Position numbers and translations under genes: made by a program
The notes under the pieces: generated by a model
Seen by the model: the letters and a program-made list of their open reading frames with translations, nothing else
Database searches by the model: none
What the model was told of the DNA's origin: nothing
Assembly (NCBI GenBank): GCA_003223325.1
Contig: QHYS01000026.1
Span: 22,649-86,648, forward strand
Length of the DNA: 64,000 bases
Direction: 5' to 3'
DNA from: Acidobacteriota bacterium
Lineage (GTDB): Bacteria > Acidobacteriota > Terriglobia > Acidiferrales > UBA7541
Part shown: piece by piece, positions 28,081-37,568 of the stretch
How positions within the stretch are numbered: position 1 is the stretch's first letter
Layout: every line of letters begins with the position of its first letter

Positions 28081-28818
28081 ATGAAGGCCTTGGACCTGCA
28101 TGGTTGGGACGTGACCGCGGCCGAAGCGCGGGAGATACAGCTCCAGCTTCGTGAGCGCATGGAACGTGAGGACCGAATTCCGGACGTCGAGCATGTGGCG
28201 GGCGCGGATCTTGCGTTCGAGCTGGGCCGGAGGGGCTCGTGGCGCACAGGAGAAGGACGAGCGATTGCCGGAGTGATCGTTTATCGTTTTCCTGAGATGG
28301 AGGAAGTCGATCGGGCCAGCTCAATCCAGTCTTTGAGATTCCCCTATATTCCTGGATTGCTCAGTTTCCGCGAAGTTCCAGCGCTGCTGGCGGCTTTTGA
28401 GTCGCTGCATGTTTCCCCCGATCTGATTTTCTGCGATGGACAAGGGTATGCGCATCCACGGCGGTTCGGATTGGCTTGTCATTTGGGCGTTTTGCTGGAC
28501 GTAGCATCGATCGGCGTCGCCAAATCGCTCCTTATTGGCAAGTGCAAGGAGCCGGCGCGGCGAGCCGGAAGTACCTCTGTTTTGGTCGATGCGCACACGG
28601 GCGAACAAATCGGCGCCGCGGTTCGCATGGCCAGCGAGGTGAGGCCAGTGTACGTATCGCAGGGCCATCGCCTTTCGCTCGAGAGGGCGATCGAATTTAC
28701 GTTGGCGGTGGAGGACGGATTCCGCATTCCGCGGCCCACGCGCGAGGCCGATCACTTTGTGAACCAAATTTCCCGTGAGCGTAAGGCGCTCGCCGCCGCT
28801 GCAGGTGGTGCGCTATGA
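28081..28818 (+). CDS. nfi: Endonuclease V
   Basis: Endonuclease V nicks DNA or RNA one base 3' of inosine. The 245-residue protein has the catalytic Asp in VAGADLAFE, the wedge-region segment PYIPGLLSFREVPALLAAFE, LIFCDGQGYAHPRRFGLACH with the second acidic residue, and VRPVYVSQGHRLSLERAIEF. The order and length fit the family. It starts 69 bases after the mglA-like gene, same direction. The acidobacterial copy is otherwise ordinary. Confidence 0.95.
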   Translation: MKALDLHGWDVTAAEAREIQLQLRERMEREDRIPDVEHVAGADLAFELGRRGSWRTGEGRAIAGVIVYRFPEMEEVDRASSIQSLRFPYIPGLLSFREVPALLAAFESLHVSPDLIFCDGQGYAHPRRFGLACHLGVLLDVASIGVAKSLLIGKCKEPARRAGSTSVLVDAHTGEQIGAAVRMASEVRPVYVSQGHRLSLERAIEFTLAVEDGFRIPRPTREADHFVNQISRERKALAAAAGGAL

Positions 28819-28943
28819 GCATGACGTATTGCGGTTGTCGGGCCGCAAAAAGGGCTTCTTCACGCGAAAGTCATGGCGATCAGGAGCCCGCGTCGGGCGG
28901 GCGCGTCAACAACGTTCACGTCGTTTTCAGCACCTAAAAAGGC

Positions 28944-28984
28944 AAATAAAAAAGGGAGGTGAAAACTGAGCGTTTCCACCTCCC
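28944..28984 (-). terminator. Rho-independent terminator of the small RNA
   Basis: On the minus strand GGGAGGTG and CACCTCCC, extended by GAAAC/GTTTT-type pairs, form a hairpin (28954-28984) followed directly by TTTTTTATTT (28953-28944), a classic intrinsic terminator. Confidence 0.85.
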
Positions 28985-29117
28985 GGGGTGGGTGGGGTGT
29001 TGCTGAGTAAAACCTGCGAACCGCAAATCCGGAGCCGTTAAGTCCTCCGGAGTGTCTCTTGCAAACGTACAGTTCGTCGAATGCCCGGCAAGGAGTCGCT
29101 TGCCGGAGTCTTTACGC
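28944..29117 (-). ncRNA. Candidate structured small RNA (about 170 nt), unidentified
   Basis: On the minus strand a TTGACA promoter (29147-29152) leads into a region with no plausible ORF, containing hairpins at 29085-29106 (CCGGCAAG/CTTGCCGG), 29028-29051 (TCCGGAG/CTCCGGA around GACTTAACGG) and 29015-29025 (TGCG/CGCA). A C-rich unpaired stretch of CACCCCACCCACCCC character follows, then a strong terminator. This is the layout of a stand-alone regulatory RNA. It does not show the fold of tmRNA, RNase P or SRP RNA, and I do not see the 6S fold. It may be one of the acidobacterial Rfam motifs or new. Confidence 0.68.
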
Positions 29118-29122
29118 GTGCC

Positions 29123-29152
29123 CAAATATCACTCTAGGAGATATCGTGTCAA
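29123..29152 (-). promoter_or_regulatory. Promoter of the candidate small RNA
   Basis: On the minus strand TTGACA (29152-29147) is a consensus -35; TATTTG (29128-29123) follows at 18 bases as a weaker -10 (ATATTT at 17 is also possible). The predicted start is near 29117. The region upstream toward ctpA is not coding. Confidence 0.65.
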
Positions 29153-29290
29153 GAGTTTTTATTGGCAGGATTGGCAGGCGTTTCAACCGAGTGCGTTCGC
29201 CGCCAGGGGCGGGCACGCGGACAGGATAAGCTTCGAGGAATTAAAGAAGTCATCACGGCGCTTTTCGCGCTCTAAGGCCGTGCGTCGAAT

Positions 29291-30901
29291 TCAGGGTTGC
29301 GCAACGGGTGCCGCGAGCCGCTGGGCCAACACGCGTCGTGCATTCTCATAGAGCGCCCGCGCTTGCGGAAGGCCCTCGATGGCCTTCAGAACCTGCGGAT
29401 CGTTTTCGAGTTCGACCTCGTCGCCAGTGGGCAGGCCGAATACGGAGACGAAGACTTCTTTCTTGATCTCCCGCTTGATCCAATCAACATTGGCGGCAAT
29501 GTCCGCCTCGCCGTAGTGGATATTTTTGTTATCCAGATAGCGGCGGAAGGCCCCGAGAACGGCATCATTTACCTCAAAGTCTTTTGTGACTTGAGGCTTG
29601 GTACCGAGAATGAAGGTGGTGAAATTACCGACGCTGCCCTCGAATGGAAAGAAAACGTCCCGGCGGAGCAGAGATTGCTGAAAGTCATTGGGCTTGGGTT
29701 CGGCGAATACAACGTCAGGGGTGATGCCGCCGCCTCCGTACACCTGCCGGCCGCTGTCGGTGAGCTTCACCTCGGTCGGGTGCGGGTTCTTGTGGTTGTA
29801 GAGATAATCGTAAAGGGAGACGTCCTTATAATCGCGCTGGATGAGGCGGCCACTGGGAGTGTAGTAACGCGCAGTAGTAAGAGCCAGGCCAGTGTTTTCA
29901 CTGAGCGGAGTAACCGATTGCACCAGCCCCTTGCCGAAAGTTTGCTCCCCTAACACGAGTCCGCGATCGTGATCCTGAATCGCGCCGGAGAGAATTTCCG
30001 AAGCCGACGCGGAACCGCCATTGACGAGCACGACGAGCGGCACTTGTACTCCGCGGTTTCCGTGCACGGCGTAGTAGCGTCGTTCTTGGGATGCCCGTCC
30101 ATGATGCGAGACGATCAGCTGGTTCTTATCGAGGAACATGTCCGCGATCGCGACAGCCTTGTCGAGCAAGCCTCCGGGATTGCCGCGCAGGTCGAGGATG
30201 AGGCCATCGAGCTTGGCCACGTCCAGCACCTTCAGGGCACCTGCCACATCACTGTCTGCATCTTCGCTTTCGAATCCGGTCAGACGGACGTACCCGATGC
30301 CCGGCCGCACGAGAAATGCGACGTCCACGGCATGGCGCGGAATCTCATCGCGCGTCAGAGTGAAGCTCACCGGCGCATTCTCGCCTTCGCGGACCATGCT
30401 CACGTGTACCATCGTTCCCTTGGGGCCTTTGAGCAGATCAGCGACTTCGGAGGTGGTCAGGCCCTCGGCGGACTTGCCATCAATTGTGTTGATGATGTCG
30501 CCTGGACGAATGCCGGCTTTCGACGCGGGCGAACCGACCATGGGAGCAAGGACCACGGTATGGTTCTCACGCACGCCGATGGTCATGCCCACGCCGTAAT
30601 ACTTGCCGCGCTGGCCTTCGCGAATCAATGCGAATTGTCTCGGATCGAAGAATGTGGAGTGCGGGTCGAGCACGCGCAGCATCCCGGGAATGGCGCCTTC
30701 ATAAAGAGCGCGATCGGTGTCGACCGGAATGGCATAGTTCTGCTGAACGATGGCGAGCACGCTGGTCAAATTCTTGATGTGCTCCTGCAGATTGGAGGTG
30801 TCGCCGGGAGTGGCCCGCAGCGGACTGTGTAGAATTCCGAAAGCGGCCGAGAAGAAGAGCGCCGCGAGGGTCAGGAGGGCTCGATTTCGTTTGAATTTCA
30901 T
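29291..30901 (-). CDS. ctpA: S41 family carboxy-terminal processing protease
   Basis: CtpA-type proteases are periplasmic serine proteases with a PDZ domain. The start is ATG 30901 (MKFKRNRALL) with AGGTGAG upstream; an earlier start lacks a site. A signal peptide covers about residues 1-30. The PDZ domain includes GSPASKAGIRPGDIINTIDG, and the catalytic pair is Ser in VVLVNGGSASASEILSGA and Lys in GEQTFGKGLVQSV. The 536-residue length is at the long end, with a C-terminal extension after the SGRLIQRDYKD region. It is a single gene upstream of the small RNA locus. Confidence 0.93.
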   Translation of the reverse strand: MKFKRNRALLTLAALFFSAAFGILHSPLRATPGDTSNLQEHIKNLTSVLAIVQQNYAIPVDTDRALYEGAIPGMLRVLDPHSTFFDPRQFALIREGQRGKYYGVGMTIGVRENHTVVLAPMVGSPASKAGIRPGDIINTIDGKSAEGLTTSEVADLLKGPKGTMVHVSMVREGENAPVSFTLTRDEIPRHAVDVAFLVRPGIGYVRLTGFESEDADSDVAGALKVLDVAKLDGLILDLRGNPGGLLDKAVAIADMFLDKNQLIVSHHGRASQERRYYAVHGNRGVQVPLVVLVNGGSASASEILSGAIQDHDRGLVLGEQTFGKGLVQSVTPLSENTGLALTTARYYTPSGRLIQRDYKDVSLYDYLYNHKNPHPTEVKLTDSGRQVYGGGGITPDVVFAEPKPNDFQQSLLRRDVFFPFEGSVGNFTTFILGTKPQVTKDFEVNDAVLGAFRRYLDNKNIHYGEADIAANVDWIKREIKKEVFVSVFGLPTGDEVELENDPQVLKAIEGLPQARALYENARRVLAQRLAAPVAQP

Positions 30902-31110
30902 CGTGTTCTCACCTTTAGCACGCATAACCTCATCTGCATGCTAACCGATACGACAGCCGCCGCGGCCAAGCTGGGCGAGTGCCATTGAGTGAGCGTAACA
31001 CGGCGATTCGCCCAAGTACCAGTGCAGAGTTTGCCAGCCCAGAATTCGACGGAAGCATTCCTTCTGCGGACTGAAGCACACATCGGGAATCGCAGACGCT
31101 ACGCCGGGCC

Positions 31111-31764
31111 CTACGCAGGAAAAGCCAGCAGGGTCAGCATTAGCACCATGACCAGAACTACTAGGCTGACCGCGCTCAGAAAACGGCCGTGACCCAACAG
31201 AGAATCGCGAGTTTGCGCGTTGATGCAAAGCAGCGAGGCGGCCAGGCCCACCAGCACCCAGGGCAGAAGCCAGGTCAGACCGGAAACAGCCGTCAACGCG
31301 GGTAGGTGAGGGAGCTTGGCGGTGGTCACCAGCACCGCCGCGGGTGGCCGAAGCCAACGCGGAACTAGCGGGGCCAAACCCGTCGCAATAGCAAGAATCA
31401 GAAGACCCCGGATAAGCCAGCCCTTGAGCTTCTCGCTAATGACCGAATCCGCTTCTTGCCGAACAAAGTAGTCCCAGGCCAAAAGTCCGAGCGCTAAGGG
31501 TATCCAGCCGTAGAGAGCAACCTTCAGATCCGTCCACAACCACGCGCGAATGGCGAACCGTTCGTGACTCAGGACGAACCGATGCTGACGACCCGTGGTC
31601 ATGTGCGGCAACACGAACAACGCGACTAGGGAGTTGCACGCCGCCGCTAATACCAACGTAATCAAGCCCATCAGTTGGAACCAGTGGCGAGTCGAAGTGG
31701 CCCCACAACGGGTGCAAACCGACTGCATCGGAAGGAATTGCAGCCCACAATTCTCGCAGAACAA
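31111..31764 (-). CDS. Zinc-ribbon integral membrane protein
   Basis: A 217-residue protein, TTG start with GAGG. It begins with a zinc ribbon (CENCGLQFLPMQSVCTRCGA) and continues with about five membrane helices, such as LMGLITLVLAAACNSLVALF, GWIPLALGLLAW and WLLPWVLVGLAASLLC. No known enzyme motif is visible. It is leftward, separated from ctpA by about 200 bases. The function is unknown. Confidence 0.75.
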   Translation of the reverse strand: MFCENCGLQFLPMQSVCTRCGATSTRHWFQLMGLITLVLAAACNSLVALFVLPHMTTGRQHRFVLSHERFAIRAWLWTDLKVALYGWIPLALGLLAWDYFVRQEADSVISEKLKGWLIRGLLILAIATGLAPLVPRWLRPPAAVLVTTAKLPHLPALTAVSGLTWLLPWVLVGLAASLLCINAQTRDSLLGHGRFLSAVSLVVLVMVLMLTLLAFPA

Positions 31765-31945
31765 GCGCGCCTCGCAGACAGGAATTCCGATCGTCCCAGA
31801 CTACTTGCAGGCAGCTCGGTCGGCTACTGTCCCTTGGAACAGGTCTGTCGAATCCCTCACTTGTCACACCACCATGGCTCAGGTTTCCGCCCCCCGGCTG
31901 CAAATCGCGCCCAGCTTAAGCCCGCAGGGTGACACAGCCTCGTAG

Positions 31946-31979
31946 CCCAGGGTGCCCGCAGCCCTTGCGGGACCCTGGG
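31946..31979. repeat. Two-tier inverted repeat (REP-like)
   Basis: CCCAGGGT (31946-31953) and CCCGCA (31955-31960) pair with TGCGGG (31966-31971) and ACCCTGGG (31972-31979). The perfect stem lies between genes and resembles the REP-type palindromes that recur in Acidobacteriota; the family claim is from memory. Confidence 0.6.
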
Positions 31980-32037
31980 TTCTAGGGGTCATCTCGATGA
32001 GCGCAAGGAGGAGGGTTCTGCTTTCGCCTTTAACGTA

Positions 32038-32053
32038 GCGCGGGGCTTTAGCC
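32038..32053. repeat. Copy 1 of a 16-base dispersed repeat
   Basis: GCGCGGGGCTTTAGCC here is the exact reverse complement of 34194-34209. Its core GGCTTTAGCC is a near palindrome. Confidence 0.65.
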
Positions 32054-32320
32054 GGCAACCAGTCTTCGCTTTTTCGGGTTCCCCATCCTTTGCGCGTGTT
32101 GGGGTGGTGGCAGTGCTGGGTAACGTCGCGGAGCAAACCGAAGCCCCGTCAACCGGGATCCCCAAAACGCGCCGGTCTCGCGCGTATTGGGCGGTGGCAA
32201 GGGGCGATAGATCTCTTGCGCAATCGCCCGCTGGTGTCATCCTGAGTCGGCCTAGGCGGACGAACGATCTCTCCGGACCCGCGGCTCTGTACTTCCGTGG
32301 CCGTCGCGTCGGTCTTTTAT

Positions 32321-32869
32321 CTATCGCCCCGGGGGCGCTGGCGGAAATTCCACTTCGTGAAAGACACTAATGAACCAGCGCCCTTTTTGCTTGGTCATCG
32401 TAGTGACCATGAGTCCTTTGCGAGGACGTACCTCCGAACCGTCTGCAGCTTTGGTTCCTGTTATGACCGTATCGGCGTCAACTTCGGCGATCTCGGGAGC
32501 AGCGAAACGAATACTCTTCACGATGTCCGTGCGACGCGCAGCTTTGAGATTGCCTGCGAATAACATCGCCAACCACGCTTCGATCTCCTTGCGGCCGTGG
32601 TTGTGAACGCCGCGCATGTTCGTGAAATCGGCGTCTTCCGCAAAGGTCATCGCGGCGGCATGAGCGTCATGCCGGCTGAAGCTTTCGTAGAATACCGCGA
32701 ATACTTGCTTGATCGCTTTGGAATCAGCCTCCGAACTCTGCGCTTGCTCCTGCGCGCGAGAGCCCGCGAGAGAGAAGAGAGGATCCGAAAACAAGAGCAG
32801 GCTGGCTATTGCTGTTACGAACGCTGCCATCACCGTCGCACGAATGAAACCAAAACGCCTCCGCTCCAT
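32321..32869 (-). CDS. Secreted SnoaL/DUF4440-like protein
   Basis: From ATG 32869 (site GGAGGGG, 4-5 bases away) the protein has 182 residues: a signal peptide (RATVMAAFVTAIASLLLFSD region) then a cone-shaped SnoaL-like domain (IKQVFAVFYESFSRHDAHAA, MTFAEDADFTNMRGV, GRKEIEAWLAMLF). It ends KQKGRWFISVFHEVEFP, the usual DUF4440/SgcJ-type ending. The ligand or reaction is unknown; such proteins are often small polyketide-cyclase-like or uncharacterised secreted proteins. Confidence 0.85.
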   Translation of the reverse strand: MERRRFGFIRATVMAAFVTAIASLLLFSDPLFSLAGSRAQEQAQSSEADSKAIKQVFAVFYESFSRHDAHAAAMTFAEDADFTNMRGVHNHGRKEIEAWLAMLFAGNLKAARRTDIVKSIRFAAPEIAEVDADTVITGTKAADGSEVRPRKGLMVTTMTKQKGRWFISVFHEVEFPPAPPGR

Positions 32870-32894
32870 CACCCCTCCGATTTGCACGTGTAGC

Positions 32895-32959
32895 GCCCGC
32901 CTTCAGGTCCGGTTTTTGGACTCTGGTGGCTCCACCGGACTCCAGAAACCGCGGCGGGC
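32895..32959. repeat. 65-base imperfect hairpin
   Basis: GCCCGCC (32895-32901) pairs with GGCGGGC (32953-32959), and the inner arms GGTTTTTGGACTCTGGTGG and CCACCGGACTCCAGAAACC pair with four mismatches or wobbles. It lies just upstream of the DUF4440 gene's ribosome binding site and may be a degenerate transposable palindrome. Confidence 0.6.
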
Positions 32960-33089
32960 ATCTTTCGTTTCTGCGCTAAGCTGAACCGCCGCAACCCAAT
33001 CCCTGTTGTCATCATACGCCACCCAATCGAAGCAGATCAGCTTCCTGAACGTCGACTGTCGCGCGCCGTGGTCGATTTTTCCTCAAGTG

Positions 33090-33132
33090 CCGTCAGGGAC
33101 GGAAAAGCGTAGCCCAGCGCGGAAGCGCTGGG
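33090..33132. repeat. Double REP-like hairpin
   Basis: CCGTC/GACGG (33090-33102) is followed after about ten bases by CCCAGCGC/GCGCTGGG (33113-33132). This pairing of two palindromes resembles intergenic REP elements I know from Acidobacteriota; no RAYT transposase gene is in the window. Confidence 0.6.
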
Positions 33133-33356
33133 GGGCCAGTGTTTTGGGATCCCGAGTCCCGGGGAGGGGCCACACACCGATACCGACGCGCCGAACTCGT
33201 CCTTTCGCGCGTCAACAAAGTCATCACGCGGCTTTTGTCACATAAAGAAGTCGAGCAGCAAGAGGGCATGGCGATCATGCCCCTTTTGGCGCGTAAAAAG
33301 TCCGGTATATACTCACTGGACTGGCCCGCCAATTGGAGCGGAGAGGATAGGACGGT

Positions 33357-34199
33357 ATGAACAAGCGATGGCACGCGCCGACGAAATTGATCTTTCTGAT
33401 CGCACCGATTGCAGCGGTTGTCGGCTTGCCGGCTGCGTCGTTCGCGCAGGGTCCGGTTCAGGTTATCGCGCAGGGTCCGGTTCAGGTTACGGTCATCATT
33501 TCTGGCGGCTTTGCGGCCGCCTTTCAAGAGATCCAGCCGGAGTTCGAGAAGGCCACAGGCATCAAGGTCGCTGTGACCCGGGGACCGTCGCAGGGAACCG
33601 GCCCTGACACCATCGGCGCCCAGTTGCGTCGAGGCGTGCCCGCGGACGTTGTAATCATGTCCCGGGAGGGGCTCAATGATCTGATCGCGGAGAATAGAAT
33701 CGTCTCCGGATCGGACGTTAACTTGGGCCAAACACCTCTGGGCATGTCCGTGCGCACCGGAGCGCCTAAGCCGGATATCAGTACGGTCGAAGCCTTCAAA
33801 CAGACCATGCTTCACGCGAAGTCCGTGACCTTTCCGAGCAGCACCACTGGCATCTATTTGGTCAAGAAGCTCTTCCCGCAGCTCGGAATCTTCAACGCAA
33901 TGGTAGGAAAAACCACGAATACAGGTGTGGCTGCCGTAGCCAAAGGAGATGCGGAGATGGCAGTGCAGCCGGTGAGCGAGCTTCTGCACGTGCCAGGCAC
34001 CCAGTTCGTTGGAACGCTCCCGGCGGAGATTCAGTATGTTTCGATCTTCTCCGCAGCTATGGTGAAAGGCTCGAAGCAACCTCAGGAGGCGAAAGAGCTG
34101 ATCGTTTTCCTCGGCTCGGAAAAGGCAAGGACGGCAGCCAAAAAGAGTGGCATGGAGCCGAACGAAGTTCCGGTGAGCAAACCGAAAAAGCAGGGCTAA
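33357..34199 (+). CDS. ModA-like periplasmic substrate-binding protein
   Basis: A 280-residue protein with a signal peptide (cleavage near AASFAQ) and a type II periplasmic binding fold: VTVIISGGFAAAFQEIQPEF, TRGPSQGTGPDTIGAQLRRG, PADVVIMSREGLNDLIAENR and VTFPSSTTGIYLVKKLF. This resembles molybdate-binding ModA. No permease or ATPase genes lie next to it, so it is an orphan or its substrate is not molybdate. The mature N-terminus holds a 24-base tandem duplication (QGPVQV twice). The stop codon falls in a dispersed repeat. Confidence 0.82.
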   Translation: MNKRWHAPTKLIFLIAPIAAVVGLPAASFAQGPVQVIAQGPVQVTVIISGGFAAAFQEIQPEFEKATGIKVAVTRGPSQGTGPDTIGAQLRRGVPADVVIMSREGLNDLIAENRIVSGSDVNLGQTPLGMSVRTGAPKPDISTVEAFKQTMLHAKSVTFPSSTTGIYLVKKLFPQLGIFNAMVGKTTNTGVAAVAKGDAEMAVQPVSELLHVPGTQFVGTLPAEIQYVSIFSAAMVKGSKQPQEAKELIVFLGSEKARTAAKKSGMEPNEVPVSKPKKQG

Positions 34200-34209
34200 A
34201 GCCCCGCGC
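34193..34209. repeat. Copy 2 of the 16-base repeat, covering the stop codon of the ModA-like gene
   Basis: GGGCTAAAGCCC (34193-34204) is a palindrome with an AA centre, and 34194-34209 is the exact reverse complement of 32038-32053. Its TAA (34197-34199) is the stop codon of the ModA-like gene. Confidence 0.65.
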
Positions 34210-34328
34210 CACTTTTTATGCGGCAAAAGCGGCGTGATTCTCTTTGCCGCTCGACAACCCTAATCTTGGATTGCTCGATTCACTCTAGAGTTTGGGGGCT
34301 CGATCGATAGGATTGAGCCCCATTTCTG

Positions 34329-35432
34329 CTATGAGCCTGACTTAATGGTGATTTTCTCCACGTCCCACACAGAGCAGGAGCCCCTGTAGAGGACGTTGTC
34401 GGACTCGGCGTAGAACTCGTGGATGAGGCAGCCGGTCTGCCCGTAGCCCAAGCTGGTCTGGGCCCAGCCGAGTAGCTTTCCGCTGTGGTCCAGTTGGTAG
34501 ATTTTGCCGGTGCCGTCGCCACTGTAAATATATTTGGGCGTCACTTGAACGGTCCACGGCATGGCTACGCCGGTGATGGTTTTCTTGAAGTTCAGATCGG
34601 TGTCATAGACCTGGATGCGGAGATTGGCGCGGTCGGCGACGTAAACGAGGCCCGTCTGCGCATCCACGGCGATGCCGTGCGGCGTGCTGAACTGATCCTG
34701 GTCCTTGCCGTGGGTTCCTACGGCTTTCACCCAAGTGCCGTCCTTGGCGATTTTGACGACGCGCGAGTTGCCATAGCCATCGCTCACGTAGCTATTGTCC
34801 TGCGCATCCCAGGCGATGTCCGTTTCACGGTTGAATGTGCCCATGCTGCCGGTCGGATAGCGCTCCGTGTCCTTCTCGCCGCGCTCGACGAAGCGCTCGA
34901 GGTAGTCGATGGCTTCGGGCTTTCGGCCGAGAGTCATTCTGACGTTGCCGTTGGGGTCGAACTTGACGATCATGCCGGAACCTTCGTCAACCATCCAGAC
35001 GTTGTCGTACTTATCGACGCGGACGGAGTGCGCGAAGGAGGCGGCGTAGTTACCCGGACCCCAAAGCTTTACAAATTTCAGGTTTTCGTCGAACTCGAAC
35101 AGCTCCGCGGCCGTTCCGCCACGCGCGCTGCCGCCGGTGCCCGTGCGCGAGTACACAAACAGATGTCCTTTGGAATTCTTGGAAACTCCTTCGGTTTCAC
35201 CGATGGTGTGGCCGGGAACGGTGAGCGTGAGATGTTCCTCCGTGATCTTTAACGGCGGAATAGTTTTTTCAAGGGCAAGTTGTTTCTCTCTTGCGGCCAC
35301 CGCCTCCGGGCTATTGCCGAACTGCGCTTGGACCCGCAACGTCCCCGCGCCCATTACGGTGCCACATACCACCGAACGGTTTCGGGAGAATGCTTCTTTA
35401 GCTCCCTGTGAGCAGCGCGATGCTACACCCAA
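34329..35432 (-). CDS. NHL-repeat, peptidyl-alpha-hydroxyglycine lyase-like protein
   Basis: This protein has NHL-type beta-propeller repeats (AHSVRVDKYDNVWMVDEGSG, ETDIAWDAQDNSYVSDGYGN, PHGIAVDAQTGLVYVADRAN) and ends GSCSVWDVEKITIK. It resembles peptidylglycine-amidating-lyase-like NHL proteins. A leftward gene between the ModA-like gene and enolase. The open frame from TTG 35432 has no ribosome site and its first 35 residues do not form a clean signal peptide, so the true start is uncertain. The substrate is unknown. Confidence 0.82.
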   Translation of the reverse strand: MGVASRCSQGAKEAFSRNRSVVCGTVMGAGTLRVQAQFGNSPEAVAAREKQLALEKTIPPLKITEEHLTLTVPGHTIGETEGVSKNSKGHLFVYSRTGTGGSARGGTAAELFEFDENLKFVKLWGPGNYAASFAHSVRVDKYDNVWMVDEGSGMIVKFDPNGNVRMTLGRKPEAIDYLERFVERGEKDTERYPTGSMGTFNRETDIAWDAQDNSYVSDGYGNSRVVKIAKDGTWVKAVGTHGKDQDQFSTPHGIAVDAQTGLVYVADRANLRIQVYDTDLNFKKTITGVAMPWTVQVTPKYIYSGDGTGKIYQLDHSGKLLGWAQTSLGYGQTGCLIHEFYAESDNVLYRGSCSVWDVEKITIKSGS

Positions 35433-35472
35433 ACGCTGCGTCGGTGCCGATAGTTTCTACCCTGACATGCGT

Positions 35473-37558
<2,086 letters not shown>

Positions 37559-37568
37559 TCAGAAAATC

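Larger units (their letters stand above)
31765..32320. other. Gene-free stretch containing REP-like hairpins
   Basis: Open frames here have unlikely composition and overlap the hairpins. The only clear content is a strong 34-base hairpin at 31946-31979 and the repeat GCGCGGGGCTTTAGCC at 32038-32053. A GTCATCCTGAG tract near 32236 is also reminiscent of intergenic repeat debris. I see no gene. Confidence 0.6.
32870..33356. other. Gene-free stretch between the DUF4440 and ModA-like genes, with two hairpin repeats
   Basis: It contains a long imperfect hairpin (32895-32959) and paired REP-like hairpins (33090-33132). No coding frame has clear similarity. The promoter of the rightward ModA-like gene must lie in the last 200 bases but no consensus boxes stand out. 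Confidence 0.6.

Noticed and set aside
28775..28969. 64-residue plus-strand frame overlapping the end of endonuclease V
   Set aside because: Highly basic composition, overlap with endonuclease V and with the small RNA terminator argue against a gene.
28944..29117. Identity of the small RNA as 6S RNA, SRP RNA or tmRNA
   Set aside because: The order of separate hairpins does not give the long closed 6S rod or the SRP conserved core, and it is too short for tmRNA.
33093..34226. Long minus-strand frame opposite the ModA-like gene
   Set aside because: It overlaps a well-supported binding protein, lacks similarity and has the composition of an antisense shadow.
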